A stretch of DNA of 64,000 bases from UBA4285 sp050944355 (GTDB lineage: Bacteria > Bacillota > Clostridia > Lachnospirales > Lachnospiraceae). The number at the start of each line of letters is the position of its first letter. The stretch's first letter is position 1. Location of the stretch: contig JBMNQX010000009.1 in NCBI GenBank assembly GCA_050944355.1, forward strand, positions 1 to 64,000, written 5' to 3'. The notes beneath the pieces are model-generated. The model worked only from the letters and a program-made list of their open reading frames with translations. It was not told the origin of the DNA and did not search any database. The translations under genes were made by a program, and so were the position numbers. Shown piece after piece: positions 12,631-20,631 of this stretch.

Positions 12631-14751
12631 ATGGCAGGGAGAGAATTCCCGCTTGAGCGCACCAGAAATATCGGAATCATGGCTCACATCGATGCCGGCA
12701 AAACGACACTGACGGAGCGTATTCTGTATTACACTGGCATCAACTATAAAATTGGCGATACTCATGACGGAACAGCCACGATGGACTGGATGGATGAGGA
12801 GAAGGAGAGAGGTATCACCATTACTTCCGCCGCCACCACATGCCACTGGACCAGACAGGCTTACAACAAGAATGTTGAGGGTGAGCCGATGAACCGCATC
12901 AATATCATCGATACCCCCGGACACGTAGACTTCACGGTAGAAGTTGAAAGATCTCTGCGTGTTCTCGACGGAGCCATCGGTGTGTTCGATGCAAAGAACG
13001 GCGTTGAGCCGCAGTCTGAGAACGTATGGCGTCAGGCTGACAAATACAACGTTCCGCGTCTCGCTTTCATGAACAAGATGGACAAGCTGGGAGCTGATTT
13101 CTTCGGTTCCACAAAGCAGCTCATCACAAAGCTGGGTAAAAACCCGGTTATTGTACAGATCCCGATCGGCAAGGAAGATTACTTCAAAGGCGTCGTCGAT
13201 CTGTTCGAGATGAAGGCATATCTCTACGAGAACGACAAGGGCGATGCCATCGAAGTGACGGATATTCCGGATGATCTCAAGGATCAGGCCGCTGAGTATC
13301 ACACAAAGCTCGTCGAGCAGTGCTGCGACTTCGATGAAAACCTGATGGAAAAGTACCTTGAAGGCGAAGAGCCGGGCATCGACGAGATGAAGGCCGCGCT
13401 GCGCAAGGCGACGATCGCCGGCGACGCGATTCCGGTCTACTGCGGAACTGCCTACAAGAACAAGGGCGTTCAGAAGCTTCTCGACGGTGTTATCGAGTAC
13501 CTTCCGTCTCCGGTTGACATTCCGCCGGCAGAGGGCAAGGATCTCAATGGCAACGAAGTCAAGGTTGAGTCCACGGATGACGGCCCGTTTGCGGCGCTCG
13601 CTTTCAAGATCGCCACAGATCCGTTTGTCGGCAGACTGGCATTTGCCCGCGTTTACCGCGGAACTGTGGATGCCGGTTCGTATGTTCTCAACTCTACAAA
13701 GGATAAGAAGGAACGCGTAGGCCGTATTCTTCTCATGCACGCCAACCACAGATCAGAGCTTCAGAAGGCTTACTCGGGCGATATCATCGCCATTGTCGGC
13801 CTGAAGAACACGACGACCGGTGACACGCTGTGCGATGAGGAACATCCGGTTGTTCTGGAGTCCATGGAATTCCCGGAGCCGGTTATCGAGGTTGCCGTAG
13901 AGCCGAAGACAAAGAACGACCAGGTCAAGATGGGCGACGCTCTTGCAAAGCTCGCAGAAGAAGACCCGACATTCCGTGTTCACACGAACAATGAGACAGG
14001 CCAGACCATTATCGCCGGCATGGGCGAGCTGCATCTGGACATCATTGTTGAGCGTATGAGACGTGAGTTCCACGTTGACGCAACGGTAGGTGCTCCGCAG
14101 GTAGCTTACAAGGAGTGCTTCACCAAGGCTGTGGATGTTGATTCCAAGTATGCGAAGCAGTCCGGCGGCCGCGGTCAGTACGGTCATTGTAAGGTTAAGT
14201 TCGAGCCGATGGATCCGAACGGCGAACAGACATTCAAGTTCGACAGCGAGGTATCCGGCGGCGCGATCCCGAAGGAATATATTCCGGCCGTAGGCGAAGG
14301 TATCGAAGAGGCCGCACAGTCCGGTATTCTTGCCGGCTTCCCGGTTCTCGGCGTACACGCTACTGTCTGGGATGGCTCGTATCACGAAGTCGATTCTTCC
14401 GAGCTCGCATTCCACATCGCCGGCTCCATGGCGTTCAAGGATGCCATGAGCAAGGCAGATCCGGCGATCCTCGAGCCGATCATGCGCGTCGAGGTGACGA
14501 TGCCGGAAGAGTACATGGGCGATGTCATCGGGGATCTGAACGCACGCCGCGGACAGATCGAAGGCATGGAAGACATCGGCGGCGGCAAGATGGTCAAGGC
14601 TTATGTTCCGCTCGCTGAGATGTTCGGCTATGCGACCGACCTTCGTTCCAAGACACAGGGGCGCGGAAACTACTCGATGTTCTTCGAGAAGTATCAGATC
14701 GCTCCGAAGAATGTTCAGGATAAGATTATCGCTGAACACGGCGGCAAGTAA
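12631..14751 (+). CDS. fusA: Translation elongation factor G
   Basis: A 706-residue GTPase that drives translocation of tRNA and mRNA on the ribosome. G motifs are clear: AHIDAGKTTLTE at residues 18-29, RGITITSAA, DTPGHVDF and NKMD. Domains II-V follow, including the SGGRGQYGHC segment of domain IV and the C-terminal TQGRGNYSM. ATG 12631 has AGGAGG upstream. It is the third gene of the rpsL-rpsG-fusA unit; tuf has its own promoter 160 bases further on. Confidence 0.98.
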   Translation: MAGREFPLERTRNIGIMAHIDAGKTTLTERILYYTGINYKIGDTHDGTATMDWMDEEKERGITITSAATTCHWTRQAYNKNVEGEPMNRINIIDTPGHVDFTVEVERSLRVLDGAIGVFDAKNGVEPQSENVWRQADKYNVPRLAFMNKMDKLGADFFGSTKQLITKLGKNPVIVQIPIGKEDYFKGVVDLFEMKAYLYENDKGDAIEVTDIPDDLKDQAAEYHTKLVEQCCDFDENLMEKYLEGEEPGIDEMKAALRKATIAGDAIPVYCGTAYKNKGVQKLLDGVIEYLPSPVDIPPAEGKDLNGNEVKVESTDDGPFAALAFKIATDPFVGRLAFARVYRGTVDAGSYVLNSTKDKKERVGRILLMHANHRSELQKAYSGDIIAIVGLKNTTTGDTLCDEEHPVVLESMEFPEPVIEVAVEPKTKNDQVKMGDALAKLAEEDPTFRVHTNNETGQTIIAGMGELHLDIIVERMRREFHVDATVGAPQVAYKECFTKAVDVDSKYAKQSGGRGQYGHCKVKFEPMDPNGEQTFKFDSEVSGGAIPKEYIPAVGEGIEEAAQSGILAGFPVLGVHATVWDGSYHEVDSSELAFHIAGSMAFKDAMSKADPAILEPIMRVEVTMPEEYMGDVIGDLNARRGQIEGMEDIGGGKMVKAYVPLAEMFGYATDLRSKTQGRGNYSMFFEKYQIAPKNVQDKIIAEHGGK

Positions 14752-14775
14752 TCCCGCACATTTTGCGAGAACTTG

Positions 14776-14804
14776 TTGAAAATTCGCAGTAACTTTAATA
14801 TAAT
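14776..14804 (+). promoter_or_regulatory. tuf promoter
   Basis: TTGAAA (14776-14781), a 17-base spacer and a perfect TATAAT (14799-14804) sit in an AT-rich patch between fusA and tuf. This allows EF-Tu to be made independently of the upstream unit. Confidence 0.85.
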
Positions 14805-14822
14805 ATTTTTTAGTATTACTGT

Positions 14823-14870
14823 CCGGCCGCAGGCAAAGTCCGCGGCCGGGCGGCAGCCGAGGGAATCGGC
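14823..14870 (+). promoter_or_regulatory. Two hairpins in the tuf leader
   Basis: The tuf 5' untranslated region contains a perfect 8-bp GC stem (CCGGCCGC 14823-14830 with GCGGCCGG 14842-14849) and a second 5-bp stem (GCCGA 14856-14860, TCGGC 14866-14870). No U run follows, so they are not terminators. A role in mRNA stability or translational control is possible but unproven. Confidence 0.5.
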
Positions 14871-14913
14871 GCTCATTTGCTTATATGAGTAATCACAAGG
14901 AGGATTAACAGCA

Positions 14914-16107
14914 ATGGCAAAGGAAAAGTTCGTCAGAAACAAGCCGCATTGTAATATCGGTACCATTGGACATGTTGACCATGGTAAGACCACACTGACG
15001 GCAGCTATCACAACTGTTCTGGCTGAGAGACTTGGTCTGGGACATGCAGAGGCATTCGACCAGATCGATAAAGCACCGGAAGAGAAGGCACGTGGAATCA
15101 CAATCTCCACCGCCCATGTTGAGTATGAGACAGAGAAGAGACATTACGCACACGTTGACTGCCCCGGACATGCTGACTACGTAAAGAACATGATCACCGG
15201 TGCCGCTCAGATGGATGCCGCTATTCTTGTAGTAGCAGCTACCGATGGCGTTATGGCTCAGACACGTGAGCACATCCTGCTCGCTCGTCAGGTAGGTGTT
15301 CCGTACATCGTTGTATTCCTGAACAAGTGCGACATGGTTGACGATGAAGAGCTTATCGACCTCGTTGAGATGGAAGTCCGCGAGCTCCTGAACGAGTACG
15401 GTTATCCGGGCGATGACACCCCGATCATCCGCGGCTCGGCTCTGAAGGCTCTTGAAGATCCGAAGGGCAAGTGGGGCGATGCGGTTCTCGAGCTGATGCA
15501 CACCATCGACGAGTATGTTCCGGATCCGGTAAGAGATACTGAGAAGCCGTTCCTTATGCCGGTTGAGGACGTATTCACCATCACTGGCCGTGGTACAGTT
15601 GCTACCGGCCGTGTAGAGCGTGGCGTTCTGCATCCGGCTGATGAAGTTGAAATTGTCGGCATCACGGACGAGACCAAGAAGGTTGTCGTAACCTCTCTTG
15701 AGATGTTCCGCAAGACCCTCGATGAGGCTATCCCGGGCGATAACATCGGCGTACTTCTCCGCGGCGTTGACAAGGACGGCGTAGAGAGAGGACAGGTACT
15801 TGCAAAGCCGGGTTCTGTAACACCGCATCACAAGTTCACCGCTCAGGTTTACGTACTGACCAAGGACGAGGGCGGCCGTCATACACCGTTCTTCAACAAC
15901 TACAGACCGCAGTTCTATTTCAGAACAACGGATGTTACCGGTATCATTCATCTGCCGGAAGGTGTTGAGATGTGCATGCCTGGCGATAACGTTGAGATGA
16001 CTGTTGAGCTGATCCACAAGGTAGCTATGGAGCAGGGACTTCGTTTCGCCATCCGTGAGGGCGGCAGAACGGTTGGTTCCGGTGCCGTTGCCAAGATCAT
16101 CGAGTAA
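14914..16107 (+). CDS. tuf: Translation elongation factor Tu
   Basis: A 397-residue GTPase that carries aminoacyl-tRNA to the ribosome. G1 GHVDHGKTTL is near residue 20, with RGITI, DCPGHADY and NKCD following; domains II and III are complete, ending GSGAVAKIIE. ATG 14914 has AAGGAGG at ideal spacing. It is transcribed from its own promoter and closed by a strong terminator. Codon choice (GTT, GCT, CGT) is that of a very highly expressed gene. Confidence 0.98.
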   Translation: MAKEKFVRNKPHCNIGTIGHVDHGKTTLTAAITTVLAERLGLGHAEAFDQIDKAPEEKARGITISTAHVEYETEKRHYAHVDCPGHADYVKNMITGAAQMDAAILVVAATDGVMAQTREHILLARQVGVPYIVVFLNKCDMVDDEELIDLVEMEVRELLNEYGYPGDDTPIIRGSALKALEDPKGKWGDAVLELMHTIDEYVPDPVRDTEKPFLMPVEDVFTITGRGTVATGRVERGVLHPADEVEIVGITDETKKVVVTSLEMFRKTLDEAIPGDNIGVLLRGVDKDGVERGQVLAKPGSVTPHHKFTAQVYVLTKDEGGRHTPFFNNYRPQFYFRTTDVTGIIHLPEGVEMCMPGDNVEMTVELIHKVAMEQGLRFAIREGGRTVGSGAVAKIIE

Positions 16108-16145
16108 TTTTGATCTGACGGTCAAATCAATACCAGCTGAAAATG

Positions 16146-16202
16146 AGGCCCTGAAGGAAGGCCGGGTTTGACAAGAACCCGGGTTCCGTCAGGGCCTTTT
16201 TT
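16146..16202 (+). terminator. tuf terminator
   Basis: A nested hairpin: outer 9-bp stem AGGCCCTGA (16146-16154) with TCAGGGCCT (16189-16197), and an inner 7-bp stem CCGGGTT (16162-16168) with AACCCGG (16176-16182), followed by six Ts. Confidence 0.92.
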
Positions 16203-16255
16203 CGGTCTGTGGGGGCAGCCCTGTGAGGCGAGGACTTGCCGGCGTCCACAGATCG
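16203..16255 (+). other. Structured GC-rich element downstream of tuf
   Basis: Directly after the tuf terminator, CGGTCTGTGG (16203-16212) can pair with CCACAGATCG (16246-16255), ten pairs with one G-U, enclosing 33 bases that can form a further small stem. It has no T run and no coding frame. It could be a processed 3' RNA or a remnant; function unknown. Confidence 0.3.
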
Positions 16256-16291
16256 GCCGGTCCCGGTGTTTTCCTGTTCTGATGCTATTCA

Positions 16292-16313
16292 GGCTATAGC
16301 GTGTGGCTATAGC
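16292..16313 (+). promoter_or_regulatory. Candidate operator of the methionine importer operon
   Basis: The 9-base word GGCTATAGC occurs twice (16292-16300 and 16305-16313), each containing the palindrome GCTATAGC, so the pair is also an inverted repeat (GCTATAGC-N5-GCTATAGC). It ends 20 bases upstream of the -35 of the met promoter. That position and symmetry suit an activator or repressor of the LysR or similar type. No S-box riboswitch is seen in this leader. Confidence 0.5.
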
Positions 16314-16333
16314 TGGAGCCAGTTTATAAAAAC

Positions 16334-16362
16334 TTCACAATTGATGAATCGAATGATAGTAT
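16334..16362 (+). promoter_or_regulatory. Promoter of metNIQ
   Basis: TTCACA (16334-16339), a 17-base spacer and TAGTAT (16357-16362), 42 bases before the metN start. Confidence 0.6.
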
Positions 16363-16403
16363 AGGAAACATCCGCAGGGGATACAAAGAAGGGTTCATGC
16401 AGC

Positions 16404-17525
16404 ATGATTGAATTAAAAAATATCAGTAAAACATTTGTCACGAAGGAAGGGACCGTCCAGGCGGTGAAGAATGCGTCTCTTTCGATTGCGGATGGTGAGA
16501 TTTACGGTGTGATCGGGTACTCCGGCGCCGGCAAATCGACGCTGGTCCGCTGTATAAATCTTCTGGAGGTTCCGGAGAGCGGATCTCTTACGATCGACGG
16601 GTTCGGAACCGTGACGATGGAGCCGGGCAGGAAAAAGCCGATGTTTGAGCCGGCGGACGGCAGCAGAAAACGGCCGCTCACCGACAAGGATCTGAGGCAG
16701 CTGCGCAAGGGCATCGGCATGATCTTCCAGCACTTCAATCTTCTCGACCGCAGCACGGTATATGACAACGTCGCGTTTCCGCTGAAGAACAGCGGAAAGT
16801 CGAAGGAGGAGATCAGGGAAAAGGTCGCGGGACTTCTGAAGCTCGTCGGCATCGAGTCGAAGGCGAACTCGTATCCGAGTGAACTTTCCGGCGGACAGAA
16901 GCAGAGAGTCGCCATCGCGAGAGCCCTGGCGAACGACCCGAAAATCCTGCTCTCCGATGAGGCGACGAGCGCGCTGGACCCGGACGTGACGGAGTCCATT
17001 CTGAAGCTGCTCAAAGAGCTGAACCGGAAGCTGGGTCTTACGATTGTTCTCATCACCCATGAGATGGCCGTCATCAAGGAAATCTGCAATGAAGTCGCCG
17101 TCATGGAAAATGGCTCGATTGTCGAGACAGGTCATGTCTACGACGTATTCAATCTCCCGAAATCGGATATCGCGACGAGCTTTGTCGAGAGCTCGAGCGG
17201 TCTGAAACGCATCGACAAGCTTTTCGAGGGCCACTCGCCGCTGGTTCAGAAGACCGGTAAAGGCGACCGGCTTGTGCGTCTTGTCTTTGCCGGGCCGAGC
17301 GCCGATGAGGCGCTGATCTCGGAGACAGCCGCGGCGACAGGATGCAAGGTCAACATTGTTCTGGCCAATATCGATCTTCTCGAGGACAAGCCGCTCGGCA
17401 GCATGATCGTCATGATCAAGGGTGAACCGGATCAGACCGCGCGCGCCATGGACATGCTCGCGAAGGCGGGAGTAAGAGTCGAAGAGATCACGGATGAAGA
17501 CGTGAGAGAGGAGGAGAAGTCATGA
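16404..17525 (+). CDS. metN: Methionine ABC importer, ATP-binding protein
   Basis: A 373-residue ATPase of the MetNIQ importer. Walker A GYSGAGKST is at residues 38-46, the signature LSGGQKQRVAIARAL is near 158, and Walker B LLSDEATSALDP follows. Between Walker A and the Q-loop there is an extra charged stretch (about residues 72-92). The C-terminal NIL domain (about 290-365) is the family's methionine-sensing regulatory domain, so feedback inhibition by substrate is expected. It overlaps metI by ATGA, so the two are translationally coupled. Confidence 0.95.
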   Translation: MIELKNISKTFVTKEGTVQAVKNASLSIADGEIYGVIGYSGAGKSTLVRCINLLEVPESGSLTIDGFGTVTMEPGRKKPMFEPADGSRKRPLTDKDLRQLRKGIGMIFQHFNLLDRSTVYDNVAFPLKNSGKSKEEIREKVAGLLKLVGIESKANSYPSELSGGQKQRVAIARALANDPKILLSDEATSALDPDVTESILKLLKELNRKLGLTIVLITHEMAVIKEICNEVAVMENGSIVETGHVYDVFNLPKSDIATSFVESSSGLKRIDKLFEGHSPLVQKTGKGDRLVRLVFAGPSADEALISETAAATGCKVNIVLANIDLLEDKPLGSMIVMIKGEPDQTARAMDMLAKAGVRVEEITDEDVREEEKS

Positions 17526-18226
17526 GTCTGGAAACATTGATGCCCAATGTCATGGCATACACTGACAAGCTTGAGACGGCAGTCATTGCCACTCTTCAGA
17601 TGTTCCTGATCTCCGGCGTTTTCACGCTGATATTCGGATTCATTCTGGGAATTCTGCTGATTGTGACCAAGAGTGACGGCATCGCGCCGAACAAGGTCGT
17701 CTACTATATCGTGACGATCTTCACGAATTTCTTTCGCGCGATTCCATTTGTCATCCTCTTGATTTTCCTGATTCCGTTCACGAGAATGCTGGTCGGGACG
17801 TCGATCGGCGTGACGGGCGCCATCGTTCCGCTCGTGTTCGGTGCCACGCCGTTCTTCACCAGACAGGTCGAGTCGGTGCTCGCCGGCGTCGATCCGGGCA
17901 AGATTGAGGCGGCGAGATCGATGGGCTGCTCTGTCCCGGACATTATCTTCCGTGTATATCTGGCGGAAGCGGTTCCGGATCTGTGGAGAGCGGTGACGAT
18001 CACGGCCATCAGCATCGTGGGACTGACCACGATGGCCGGCGCGGTCGGTGCCGGCGGTATCGGCAGCTTTGCCATCAACTACGGACAGAACCTGCATCAT
18101 CAGGATGTCGTCAATGTGTGCGTTGTGATTCTTCTCGTTTTCGTCACGATTCTCCAGACCGTCGGAAATCTGCTGGCGAAGAAGACGACGAATCGGAAGA
18201 TATTCGCAAAGAAAGTTACAATCTGA
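17522..18226 (+). CDS. metI: Methionine ABC importer, permease
   Basis: A 234-residue inner-membrane permease with five or so hydrophobic segments and the EAA-loop region AARSMGCSVPDIIFRVYLAEAVP that contacts MetN. The conserved GxGxG-rich stretch AGAVGAGGIGSFAINYG follows. Its ATG overlaps the metN stop (ATGA at 17522-17525). The metQ start lies 66 bases downstream behind a GGAGG site. Confidence 0.95.
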   Translation: MSLETLMPNVMAYTDKLETAVIATLQMFLISGVFTLIFGFILGILLIVTKSDGIAPNKVVYYIVTIFTNFFRAIPFVILLIFLIPFTRMLVGTSIGVTGAIVPLVFGATPFFTRQVESVLAGVDPGKIEAARSMGCSVPDIIFRVYLAEAVPDLWRAVTITAISIVGLTTMAGAVGAGGIGSFAINYGQNLHHQDVVNVCVVILLVFVTILQTVGNLLAKKTTNRKIFAKKVTI

Positions 18227-18292
18227 TCGTTTCGGTCAGAGGGAACCGGGCAGCTTTTACAGATGTGCCCGCGAAGAAAGGGAGGAATAAGC

Positions 18293-19246
18293 ATGAGAAA
18301 ATTTACAAGATTTGTATGTGCGGCATCGGCAGCCGTTCTTTTCGCAGGCGCTCTGGCAGGGTGCGGCAGCGCGTCGACAGATTCCAGTGATTCGGGCAGC
18401 TCGGGCTCGAGCGGCGAGGCCCTCAAGATCGGCATCCCGGATGATGCCACAAACGGAGGCCGTGCCATCAAGCTCCTCGAGGCTGCCGGGCTGATCGAAG
18501 TGGATCCGGACGCCGGCTATACACCGGAGACGAAGGACATCACAAACTACATCTACAACATCGAAGTCGTGCCGGCGCAGGCAAACACCCTTCCGTCCAC
18601 GCTTGACGACTACGGCGCCTGCGTCATCAACGGAACCTACGCGATTCCGCAGGGACTCATCCCCAGCAAGGACGCTCTGATCGTCGAGAGTCAGGACACC
18701 GGCAGCTCCGACAACCCGTATGTCAATATCATCGCGGCCCGCAGCGAGGACAAGGACAATGAGACATACAAGAAGATCGTCGAGGCATTCCAGACCCAGT
18801 ACGTCGGAAACTACATCGTCGCAAAGTACAGCGAGGCGTTCATTCCGGCGTTCTCCGCTTATGATTCCTCAAAGCAGGAAGACAACACGGCGGAAGTCGA
18901 CGCCTATGAGTCCGACGAGACAGGCAAGACCGTCGTAAAGGTCGGCGTCTGCGGGTCATCGAACGACCACTGGAAAGCCGTCCAGAAGGTGCTTGACGAG
19001 GAAAATGCAAACATCTATATTGAACTTGTTGAGTTCGATGCGTACAATCTTCCGAACGAAGCGCTGAACGCAGGCGAAATCGACCTGAATGCTTTCCAGC
19101 ACAAAGCATATCTGGAAAATGAAGTTTCGACTCAGAACTATGCGATCGAGTCCATCGGCGACACGCTGATGGCACCGCTGTCCCTGTATTCTCACAAGGC
19201 TTCCAGCCTGGATGATCTGAAAGCTCTGGCCGGAAAGAAAGAGTGA
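18293..19246 (+). CDS. metQ: MetQ/NlpA-family substrate-binding lipoprotein, lobes in permuted order
   Basis: A 317-residue lipoprotein with a lipobox ending LAGCG near residue 23 and a Ser/Gly linker. ATG 18293 has GGAGG upstream; an in-frame start ten codons earlier lacks one. It should bind methionine outside the membrane and deliver it to MetNI. The order of the family's segments is reversed. The usual second half (IPDDATNGGRA, AAGLIEVDPDA, INGTYA, SEAFIPAF) comes first at about 45-195. The usual first half (VVKVGVCGSSNDH, IELVEFDAYNLPNEAL, IDLNAFQHKAYLE, LSLYSHKASSLDDLK) comes last at about 222-313. A Glu/Asp/Ser linker joins them. The protein stops at the SLDDLK point where normal MetQ runs on into its IPND segment. 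This looks like a circular permutation. Confidence 0.85.
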   Translation: MRKFTRFVCAASAAVLFAGALAGCGSASTDSSDSGSSGSSGEALKIGIPDDATNGGRAIKLLEAAGLIEVDPDAGYTPETKDITNYIYNIEVVPAQANTLPSTLDDYGACVINGTYAIPQGLIPSKDALIVESQDTGSSDNPYVNIIAARSEDKDNETYKKIVEAFQTQYVGNYIVAKYSEAFIPAFSAYDSSKQEDNTAEVDAYESDETGKTVVKVGVCGSSNDHWKAVQKVLDEENANIYIELVEFDAYNLPNEALNAGEIDLNAFQHKAYLENEVSTQNYAIESIGDTLMAPLSLYSHKASSLDDLKALAGKKE

Positions 19247-19254
19247 GAAGTACA

Positions 19255-20451
19255 ATGAGTGAGACAGATTCCGTAATTAAATCCCAGGCTGAGGCCGACC
19301 GCGACTACGCGGTCGGCCTGCGTGAGTATTTCCACATGCATCCGGAACTTTCCGCAAAAGAGTTCCACACGCAGGAAAAAATCGAAGAGGAACTCCACAA
19401 AGTCGGCCTCAAGACAAAGCGCATCGCCAAGACGGGCGTCATGACAGAAATCAAAGGTGAGAAGCCCGGCGGCAGGACGATCGTTCTGCGCGCGGACATC
19501 GATGCGCTGCCGGTACAGGAACAGCACGAGTGCGCCTATAAGTCGCAGAACCCGGGCGTCATGCATGCCTGCGGCCACGACATGCACTGCTCGTCCCTGA
19601 TCGAGGCCTGCCGTCTGCTCGCAAAGAACCGCAGCCTGTTCGGCGGAACCGTGCGCGTCACGTTCCAGCCGGGCGAGGAAATCGGCTACGGCGCTCACCT
19701 GATCGTGAACGAAGGCGATCTGAAGGGGTGCGGCCGCAGCTTCGGCCTGCATGCGGCCTCGGATGTTCCGGTCGGAAAAGTCGCGGCTGTCCCGGGACCG
19801 AACAACGCGTCTGTCGACTGGTTCAACATTCATGTGACGGGCAAGGGCGTTCACGTATCCACCCCGCAGCTCGGCGTCGACGCGGCCTATATCGCCGCTC
19901 AGATCGTCGTGGCCGCTCAGGCACTGGTAACGCGCCGCACCGACCCCATGGAAAATGTTCTGCTCGGCATCGGAAAAATTACAGCCGGAAATGCCTATAA
20001 CGTCGTGGCGGAAAAGGCCGACATCGAGGGAACTATCCGCGTATTCAGCCAGGAAACAAGAAAGAAGATCCGTGAGGAACTTGCAGACCTTTCTGAGAAA
20101 ATCGCGGCCATCTACGGCGGAACGGCTGAGGTGGCATACGAGGACAACACGTCTCCGCTGATCAATGATCCGGAGTCCACGAAGGAAGTGCAGACGACAC
20201 TCAGCCATCTGATCGGGAAAGAGAACGTCGTCACAGACCGCAGACCGTCGCTTGGCGGCGACGACTTCGCCGAGTTCAATCTGCGCGTCCCGGGCTGCTA
20301 CGCTTATGTCGGCACGCGCAACGAAAAGAAGCCGAACACCACCTGCGCGCACCACGACTCTCACTTCGATATCGACGAGGACGCCGTCGTGATCGCCGCG
20401 GAAGTTTACGCCGCGTATGCGATCGATTATCTGAACGGAACATTTGACTGA
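19255..20451 (+). CDS. M20-family amidohydrolase / peptidase
   Basis: A 398-residue cytoplasmic metallohydrolase of the M20 (N-acyl-amino-acid amidohydrolase / carboxypeptidase) family. Metal and catalytic motifs are present: RADIDALPVQE, HACGHDMHCS, QPGEEIGYGA, GGDDFAEF and the C-terminal HHDSHFDIDEDA. The dimerisation domain occupies roughly residues 185-300. It starts nine bases after metQ; ATG 19255 is preferred over an upstream GTG that overlaps the metQ stop, though the ribosome binding site is weak. Association of an M20 hydrolase with a methionine importer is known in other Firmicutes and suggests release of methionine from N-acyl or peptide forms. Confidence 0.9.
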   Translation: MSETDSVIKSQAEADRDYAVGLREYFHMHPELSAKEFHTQEKIEEELHKVGLKTKRIAKTGVMTEIKGEKPGGRTIVLRADIDALPVQEQHECAYKSQNPGVMHACGHDMHCSSLIEACRLLAKNRSLFGGTVRVTFQPGEEIGYGAHLIVNEGDLKGCGRSFGLHAASDVPVGKVAAVPGPNNASVDWFNIHVTGKGVHVSTPQLGVDAAYIAAQIVVAAQALVTRRTDPMENVLLGIGKITAGNAYNVVAEKADIEGTIRVFSQETRKKIREELADLSEKIAAIYGGTAEVAYEDNTSPLINDPESTKEVQTTLSHLIGKENVVTDRRPSLGGDDFAEFNLRVPGCYAYVGTRNEKKPNTTCAHHDSHFDIDEDAVVIAAEVYAAYAIDYLNGTFD

Positions 20452-20476
20452 CAGTTACAAACTGTAAAGAATACAG

Positions 20477-20511
20477 GGCTGCTGAGCTTAAGACGCTTCA
20501 GCGGCCTTTTT
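20477..20511 (+). terminator. Terminator of the met operon
   Basis: GGCTGCTGAGC pairs with GCTTCAGCGGCC (one G-U pair and one bulge) and is followed by five Ts ending at 20511. Confidence 0.85.
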
Positions 20512-20631
20512 CGCGGTATGAGCCGCGGCCGGCAATACAGCATCCGAGGACAAATCATGGAATATGTATAATGACAACATGTCTTTGGGTGTGATAAAGT
20601 ACAGGATGATTAAGCTAAATGGAGGGATACT

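Noticed and set aside
16404..20451. Frameshift or gene break as an explanation for the odd MetQ order
   Set aside because: The frame is continuous from a proper lipoprotein signal to the stop and both blocks are well conserved, so permutation fits better than decay.
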